Origin: Bacteroidota bacterium
GTDB taxonomy: Bacteria; Bacteroidota; Ignavibacteria; Tepidaquicellales; Tepidaquicellaceae
DNA: 64,000 nucleotides
Assembly: GCA_018266835.1 (NCBI GenBank)
Contig: JAFDZP010000002.1
Span: 572,419 to 636,418, forward strand
Reading direction: 5' to 3'
In this document: piece after piece, positions 59,050 to 64,000 of the stretch
Position numbering within the stretch: the stretch's first letter is position 1
Layout: each line of letters begins with the position of its first letter
Made by a program: the position numbers and the translations under genes
Notes under the pieces: generated by a model
Database searches by the model: none
Told to the model about the DNA's origin: nothing
The model's input: only the letters and a program-made list of their open reading frames with translations

Positions 59050-60003
59050 CTACTTTCTCAATCCTGCAAGCTCTTTAAAAAGCTTGGTTTCTTTTTCTGT
59101 AAGATTTTTTAACACCTGTAAATTTACTTTAACATATAAATCGCCGTGCTGATTTTCTTTTCCGTAAATCGGCATTCCCATCCCGGGTAATCTTAATGAT
59201 TTTCCATTATCTGTTTCAGGAGCAATATTTACTTTAATCGTTCCTTTAAAAGTTTTCACTTCAGCTTTTCCGCCAAGCTCTGCAGTTATTATATCTACAG
59301 GCAAATCGGTGTATAAGTCAGCGCCTTTTCTTTCGTATCTTTTATCAGGCTCAACAACTATCGAGAGCAGCAAGTCACCATGCGCTCCGCCGCCGGAACC
59401 AGCATAACCTTTTCCTGTAAGTTTTAGTAAATGCCCGTCAGGCACTCCCGGTTTTATTTTTAATTTTATTGATTGACCGTCTATTGTAAATAATTTTTCA
59501 ACTCCGTGATATGCTTCTTCTAACGTGATGGATAAAGATGCGCGCATATCTTCTCCGCGCATTGCAGATGTTCTCCTTCCTCTTCTGGCTCCGCCGCCTT
59601 GTGAGAATCCCCCCCCGCCAAACATTGTTTCAAAGAAGTCTGAAAAACCGCCGCCGCCAGCACCGCCGAAATCAAATCCGCCGAAGTCCTGATTGCTGTA
59701 TGTCCGCTGACCTCCGCCGCCCTGATTCTGATAACGCGCCCAGTCAAAATCCTGCGCCTGACCTCCTGACTGCTGATAGTATTTCCAGTTCTCTCCAAGC
59801 TCATCGTATTTTTTTCTTTTAGCTGCGTCGCCTAATACTTCGTTCGCTTCATTTATCTCTTTGAATTTTTCTTCAGCCTGTTTATTGCCTGCGTTTTTAT
59901 CGGGATGAAATTTTACAGCAAGCTTTCTGTATGCTTTTTTTATCTCGTCCTGTGTTGCAGTCTTTTCTACTCCAAGGACTTTATAATAATCTTTATACTC
60001 CAT
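59050..60003 (-). CDS. cbpA: DnaJ-family co-chaperone, CbpA-like (no zinc finger)
   Basis: The J domain is at residues 1-70 with the HPDK motif and [22 protein letters not shown] start. A long Gly/Phe-rich region (about 75-150) follows, then the two C-terminal beta domains with no CxxCxGxG zinc repeats, so it is a type II, CbpA-like DnaJ. It stimulates DnaK and binds unfolded protein, and in some bacteria curved DNA. The gene stands alone after a terminator. 317 residues; ATG at 60003. Confidence 0.92.
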   Translation of the reverse strand: MEYKDYYKVLGVEKTATQDEIKKAYRKLAVKFHPDKNAGNKQAEEKFKEINEANEVLGDAAKRKKYDELGENWKYYQQSGGQAQDFDWARYQNQGGGGQRTYSNQDFGGFDFGGAGGGGFSDFFETMFGGGGFSQGGGARRGRRTSAMRGEDMRASLSITLEEAYHGVEKLFTIDGQSIKLKIKPGVPDGHLLKLTGKGYAGSGGGAHGDLLLSIVVEPDKRYERKGADLYTDLPVDIITAELGGKAEVKTFKGTIKVNIAPETDNGKSLRLPGMGMPIYGKENQHGDLYVKVNLQVLKNLTEKETKLFKELAGLRK

Positions 60004-60095
60004 GTATTATAAAAAATCGTTTATATATTAATATATTTATAAAAATACAAAAATATTACATCTGTTTTTAAGATATAAAAATTCTCCAAAAAAAT

Positions 60096-60133
60096 AAAAA
60101 CGGCAGGCTCTCTCAACGAACCTGCCGCTTTTT
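60096..60133 (-). terminator. intrinsic terminator
   Basis: CGGCAGG at 60101-60107 pairs with CCTGCCG at 60121-60127, flanked by A and T runs. It lies after the Ycf48-repeat gene and before cbpA on the minus strand. Confidence 0.85.
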
Positions 60134-60188
60134 ATCAAAGAAGGAAAAAGAAAAACATTATTTTACAAATTTCTTATTTCACTATTTT

Positions 60189-62906
60189 TTATTTCAATAA
60201 CATCAGCTTCTTTGTATCTCTGAACTCACCGGCTTCCAGAGTATAGAAATAAACTCCGCTCGATAAGGCCGATGCATTGAAGTCCATATTATAATTTCCT
60301 GCATTCTGAAAACTATTCTGAAGGACAGCCATTAAACGTCCGGTGATATCGTAAATGTTCAGTTTAACGAGACTGCCCTTCGGAATTGAGTAAGATATTT
60401 TTGTTGCCGGGTTAAAAGGATTAGGATAATTTTGCTTCAGTTCAAATCCCATCGGAACTGCTCCTCCGTTATTTGATATTGCTGAAACAAATGGAAGCAT
60501 TAAAATATTTAATGAGTCCGACGTACCTCCATTATAAACATACTGGAATGTTCTGTTCTGATATCCTAATCTGCTTGCATGAATTTCATACGTTCCGTTA
60601 ATAATATTTTTCATATCATAATCACCGTTAGAAATAGAAGATGAAAAACTCTTGAACACTCCGCCTAGCTTTGCATACACTACTGCATAATCCACAACAC
60701 TTGTATCAGCAACTACGCTTCGGAAAACACCTCCGGCAATTAATCCCGTTGTTGCTCCATTGTTTATGCGGAATACATTTATATTGATATTATTTACCGA
60801 GCCGTTCGGCACAACCGTAATTGCATTTTCCCAGTCAATTGTCGATGGATAATAAGTCGGAACGAAATCAAGATTAGAATTCGGATACGCTGCTATGTAA
60901 CATGTATCGGGCGGAAGATTTGCAATGTCATATTGTCCGTTCGCCTGAATAAATCCTGAGCCGAGAACAATAACTTCATTAGTTGCTCTGTTAAGCTTCA
61001 ATGCCATCACTCTTCCGTTTGCAACTAATTGCTGATTATCAGTGTACTTCACTGTTCCGCTTAAGAACGTTCCTGAGTTGTCAGTATGTAATATCATTCC
61101 ATTATCACCGACTGCAAAAGCAGAGCTTGGTGTCGGGAAGTATAAATCATAAATATTTGAAGATGTGCTTGATGGTATCTGGAACCAGCTTAATCCTGCA
61201 TCTGTAGTTTTTATAATTCTGCCTGTAACTCCCGTTGCAAATCCAATTGCCGGGCTTAATAATCTAACGCTCGTCAGCCCTAAATTAGAGCCCGGAAAAA
61301 CTTCAGACCAGGTTTCTCCCATATCAGTTGAACGTATTGTTGTTCCGAAATTTTCCGTCACTGCAATTGCAAGATTACCATTGATAGCAATTCCGCTGAA
61401 GTTTCCTGTTACAGGATTTGTTTTCTGCACCCAGTTCGTTCCGCCGTTTGTTGTCTTCATTAAAGTACCCTGTAAACCGACTGCAAATCCGGTAGCAGCA
61501 TTTACAAATTCAATATCTCTGAAGTCCCATGTTGTTCCCGTCGGCTGACCAACCCATGTTGTTCCCTGGTCAGTAGTTTTTGAAATTTTCCCCTGCGCAC
61601 CTGCTGCATAACCTGTATTGGCATCTATAAAATAAAACTCATGATAAAGTGAGAATAATGTTGGCTGTGTAGAAATCCAGTTTACTCCGCCGTTTGTTGT
61701 CTTCCAGATGTTATTTGATTCTCCGCCTATGAATCCTGTATTTCCGTTTATAAAAAATACACCTTCGGATTGATTTGAAGGAGCAGGATGAGTAAGATTA
61801 ACCCAGTTGATTCCGCCGTTTGTAGTTTTTACTACTGTTCCGTATCCAACAGCATAACCTGTATTTGCATCAGGGAAATGAACTGAGTTAAGCATCGTTG
61901 CTGTAGCTGAGTTTTTTAATGTGTTCCAGTTAGTTCCGCCGTTTGTTGTTCTGAACATTTCTCCGTTTAATCCTGCTGCGAAACCAACATTCGCGTTACC
62001 ATTTGGAAAATTTATACAATATAAATAAGTGTCGAGCATAAATAACTGTTTCAGCCATGTTGTACCAGCATCAGTTGTTTTATAAATGAAAGCTTTATCG
62101 TAACTGAAGTCATCTCCTGCAGCAAGATAGCCAGTGGTGGAATTTACAAACTGAATATTTTCTATATGCGGATAATTTGTTGAATCAATCTGGCTTGTAA
62201 TCCATGAGGCACCGCCGTCAATTGTTTTTGAAACACCATTAAGATGATTCGCTGCAAATCCTGTTGTTGCATTTATAAAATACATGTCAAGTATTGCATA
62301 ACCACCGGGAATTTCTGTAGATGTCCAGGTTGTGCCGCCATCAGTTGTCTTTACAACTTTTGCAAGATTACCACCTGCATAGCCTGTGTTTTCATTTATA
62401 AAATGCATTGCAAATAAAAAAACAGGTGTAGTAGTGTTTTGCGGAGTCCATGTTACTCCTGCGTCAGTTGTTTTTATCATAGTGCCGCTCTCACCGCTTG
62501 CATATCCTGTATTAGTATTTAAGAATTGCACATTATATAACCATGAAGTACCTGCCCCTGTTGAAAGCGCCTGCCAGCTGCTTCCGCCATCGATAGTTTT
62601 AATTATTACTCCGTTTTTGCCTGAAGCGTATCCGATGTTAGCATCAACAAAGTCGAGAGAATATAATAATGTTGTGATACCTGTGTTTAATGTTATCCAC
62701 GATGCCCCATTGTTCGTGGTTTTGATAATAGTACCGGCGTTTCCGCAGGCAAAACCTGTATTTGCATTTACCATCTTTAAGGAAGTGAGGGTGTTTCCGT
62801 TAATAGATGGATTTTGCCATGACCAGCCCGTTTGAGCAAAAGAACTCTTCATCAATATCAGGAGGATAAGAGGAAGTAAAGATAGAGTTTTTTTCATTGT
62901 GAACAT
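60189..62906 (-). CDS. secreted Ycf48/BNR-repeat protein with T9SS sorting domain
   Basis: After a signal peptide the 905-residue protein has about 13 blades of the Ycf48/BNR type, each with NTGYA-x-G, IIKTTNGG-x-SW or close variants, spanning to about residue 610. A beta-sandwich-like region follows, and the last 85 residues are a type A T9SS sorting domain (NYPNPFNPATKISYSIP ... SGVYFYTLEAGEF-DTKKLMLLK). It is therefore a cell-surface or secreted propeller protein of unknown function. Two ATG codons near 62906 and 62897 are possible starts. A terminator ends the transcript. Confidence 0.88.
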   Translation of the reverse strand: MFTMKKTLSLLPLILLILMKSSFAQTGWSWQNPSINGNTLTSLKMVNANTGFACGNAGTIIKTTNNGASWITLNTGITTLLYSLDFVDANIGYASGKNGVIIKTIDGGSSWQALSTGAGTSWLYNVQFLNTNTGYASGESGTMIKTTDAGVTWTPQNTTTPVFLFAMHFINENTGYAGGNLAKVVKTTDGGTTWTSTEIPGGYAILDMYFINATTGFAANHLNGVSKTIDGGASWITSQIDSTNYPHIENIQFVNSTTGYLAAGDDFSYDKAFIYKTTDAGTTWLKQLFMLDTYLYCINFPNGNANVGFAAGLNGEMFRTTNGGTNWNTLKNSATATMLNSVHFPDANTGYAVGYGTVVKTTNGGINWVNLTHPAPSNQSEGVFFINGNTGFIGGESNNIWKTTNGGVNWISTQPTLFSLYHEFYFIDANTGYAAGAQGKISKTTDQGTTWVGQPTGTTWDFRDIEFVNAATGFAVGLQGTLMKTTNGGTNWVQKTNPVTGNFSGIAINGNLAIAVTENFGTTIRSTDMGETWSEVFPGSNLGLTSVRLLSPAIGFATGVTGRIIKTTDAGLSWFQIPSSTSSNIYDLYFPTPSSAFAVGDNGMILHTDNSGTFLSGTVKYTDNQQLVANGRVMALKLNRATNEVIVLGSGFIQANGQYDIANLPPDTCYIAAYPNSNLDFVPTYYPSTIDWENAITVVPNGSVNNININVFRINNGATTGLIAGGVFRSVVADTSVVDYAVVYAKLGGVFKSFSSSISNGDYDMKNIINGTYEIHASRLGYQNRTFQYVYNGGTSDSLNILMLPFVSAISNNGGAVPMGFELKQNYPNPFNPATKISYSIPKGSLVKLNIYDITGRLMAVLQNSFQNAGNYNMDFNASALSSGVYFYTLEAGEFRDTKKLMLLK

Positions 62907-62973
62907 TGTTGTTTAAAATCTTTTAGTTTAAAAATTTTTTTATCGTTTCGGGGATTTGGTGAATTAATTTCTT

Positions 62974-63843
62974 CTATTTGCTTTTAGAAGTTTTGCCTGA
63001 AATTTCTTTTTTAAAATCTTTTATAGTAAGTGAAGTATTCCAGTATGATTCAAATACCTGCACCATGTTAAGAGCGTAATCTTTATTCTTAACAATTATA
63101 TCTGCTTCATTGTGTTTCGGAATTGTCTTATCGTTTATATTCATAAAAACTGTTTCGCGGTCGAATATCGTCATATTCGGAACGCGCAGCTTACTCAGCT
63201 TTACCTGCTCTCCATACGATTCGTATGCAGAGGTAACTTTTATCAAATCTTCCATCGTGCCTGTAGTCCATGTCTCGCCTTTTTTAACTTTAAATTCAGA
63301 GTCAGTTTCATAAATGGATTTTATTACACCGCCTTTTGCAAAGAACTCTTTTGCAGTATCGTCAAGCTCATCTGATACCTGAAGTTCAAGCTTAATCATG
63401 AAAAGTATTTCATGCTTTGCCTGCTTGAAGAGCTCCATAAATTTTGATACTCTGTGCTGATTGTAACCGCGGATAAGCTCAATATTAACTATTTTGCTTT
63501 TTTCACTTTCCAGGGTTTTGTGAAGCGGTTTTAGTTTGGCGAAGGTGTCTTTAAGATTATCAATTTCTTCCTGTTTCGTCTTGATAATCTTTCGCTCAAG
63601 TTTGTCCATGATGATATCGGGGTCTATCATCTCGTATTTCAAAACAGAATTTGTCTCGATTTCGTTGCAGTATCCTTTTTCAACAAATGATTTAAGGAAC
63701 GCATAAACTTCAGTTCTTCTTACTCCGGCTTCATCTGCAACTTCAGATGCGCTCATAAGATTCCCCTTTAGCAGTGCAATAAAAACCTTTGATTCATACT
63801 CTGTAAATCCCAGCTTTTTGAGCTGCTGAATTATTTCATTCAT
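62974..63843 (-). CDS. TrmB-like transcriptional regulator
   Basis: The N-terminus is a winged helix of the TrmB type: LKKLGFTEYESKVFIALLKGNLMSASEVADEAGVRRTEVYAFLKSFVEKGY, followed by a helical segment (KIIKTKQEEIDNLKDTFAKLKPLHKTLE) and a C-terminal sensor-like domain of about 160 residues. TrmB-family proteins respond to sugars or metabolites, but some members use PLD-like domains for other signals; the ligand here is unknown. It is next to the Ycf48-repeat gene with the same direction and 67 bases between them. ATG at 63843. Confidence 0.88.
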   Translation of the reverse strand: MNEIIQQLKKLGFTEYESKVFIALLKGNLMSASEVADEAGVRRTEVYAFLKSFVEKGYCNEIETNSVLKYEMIDPDIIMDKLERKIIKTKQEEIDNLKDTFAKLKPLHKTLESEKSKIVNIELIRGYNQHRVSKFMELFKQAKHEILFMIKLELQVSDELDDTAKEFFAKGGVIKSIYETDSEFKVKKGETWTTGTMEDLIKVTSAYESYGEQVKLSKLRVPNMTIFDRETVFMNINDKTIPKHNEADIIVKNKDYALNMVQVFESYWNTSLTIKDFKKEISGKTSKSK

Positions 63844-64000
63844 TTTGTAAAAATTTTGTATTAGGTATCACCTACTACGAAATTATCAAGTTTGAATATT
63901 AAAGTCAAGTCGATTTTTTAAAAAAATTAACTTTTATAGATTAACTGCAATTATAACCGGGTTTTCACATAATTTCTTCATTATTTGTAAATCAGACGTA
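63844..64000. other. upstream region of the TrmB-like gene, no gene seen
   Basis: This AT-rich end of the window holds only the presumed promoter of the regulator; no strong box or repeat was recognised. Confidence 0.4.

Overview
The window looks like a chromosomal contig from a low-GC (visibly AT-rich), Gram-negative member of the Bacteroidota/Ignavibacteriota branch. The main clues are four secreted proteins with type IX secretion C-terminal sorting domains (the YPNPFNP...GVYYYKL...K-MILLK pattern), an alternative complex III (ActA-F) locus fused to an A2-type cytochrome c oxidase locus, frequent starts without a clear Shine-Dalgarno, and one good Bacteroidetes-type -7 box. The species cannot be read from the sequence alone.

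Layout: (1) 1-14801, minus strand, is one long respiratory operon: actA, a 72-aa small protein, actB, actC, an actD-actE fusion, actF, an extra monoheme cytochrome c, SCO, coxA, coxC, coxD, coxB, ctaB and a truncated membrane protein. Together they would oxidise menaquinol, pass electrons through c-type hemes to CuA and reduce oxygen. (2) 15094-22904 is a mixed chromosomal region: an OXA-like class D beta-lactamase, a deoxyhypusine-synthase-like enzyme, tRNA-Phe, T9SS cargo proteins and a pseudouridine catabolic pair psuK-psuG. (3) 23429-44672 is a 21.2-kb integrated mobile island inserted in the anticodon loop of tRNA-Pro(GGG). A 44-bp direct repeat marks both ends; the right copy lies in an intact tRNA, the left copy is a truncated tRNA. 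The island carries a tyrosine integrase, arm-type sites near both ends, a 20-bp inverted sequence with short repeat tracts near both ends, a small polymerase-palm-like protein, tandem 41-aa genes, a Gam-like protein, and a defence-like core. That core holds a Cas4-like/DEDD nuclease, a GIY-YIG protein paired with a PHP/SMC-type ATPase, and a type I R-M operon with an extra gene between hsdS and hsdR. No conjugation genes are visible, so it looks like a mobilisable or satellite-like island. (4) 44744-64000 is chromosomal again: radC, a large metallopeptidase/propeller/barrel fusion, korAB, a Y-family polymerase group, rpsF-ssb-rplI (without rpsR), YdeI-like, tRNA-Leu, chaA, cbpA-like dnaJ, a Ycf48-repeat T9SS protein and a TrmB-type regulator.

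The most interesting targets are inside the island: the GIY-YIG + PHP/SMC ATPase gene pair, the stand-alone palm-like polymerase with its flanking origin-like repeats, the unrecognised fourth gene in the type I R-M operon, and the tandem 41-aa gene cassettes. Several dispersed intergenic repeat families also occur in the chromosomal flanks. All functional statements come from motif reading; no database search was run.
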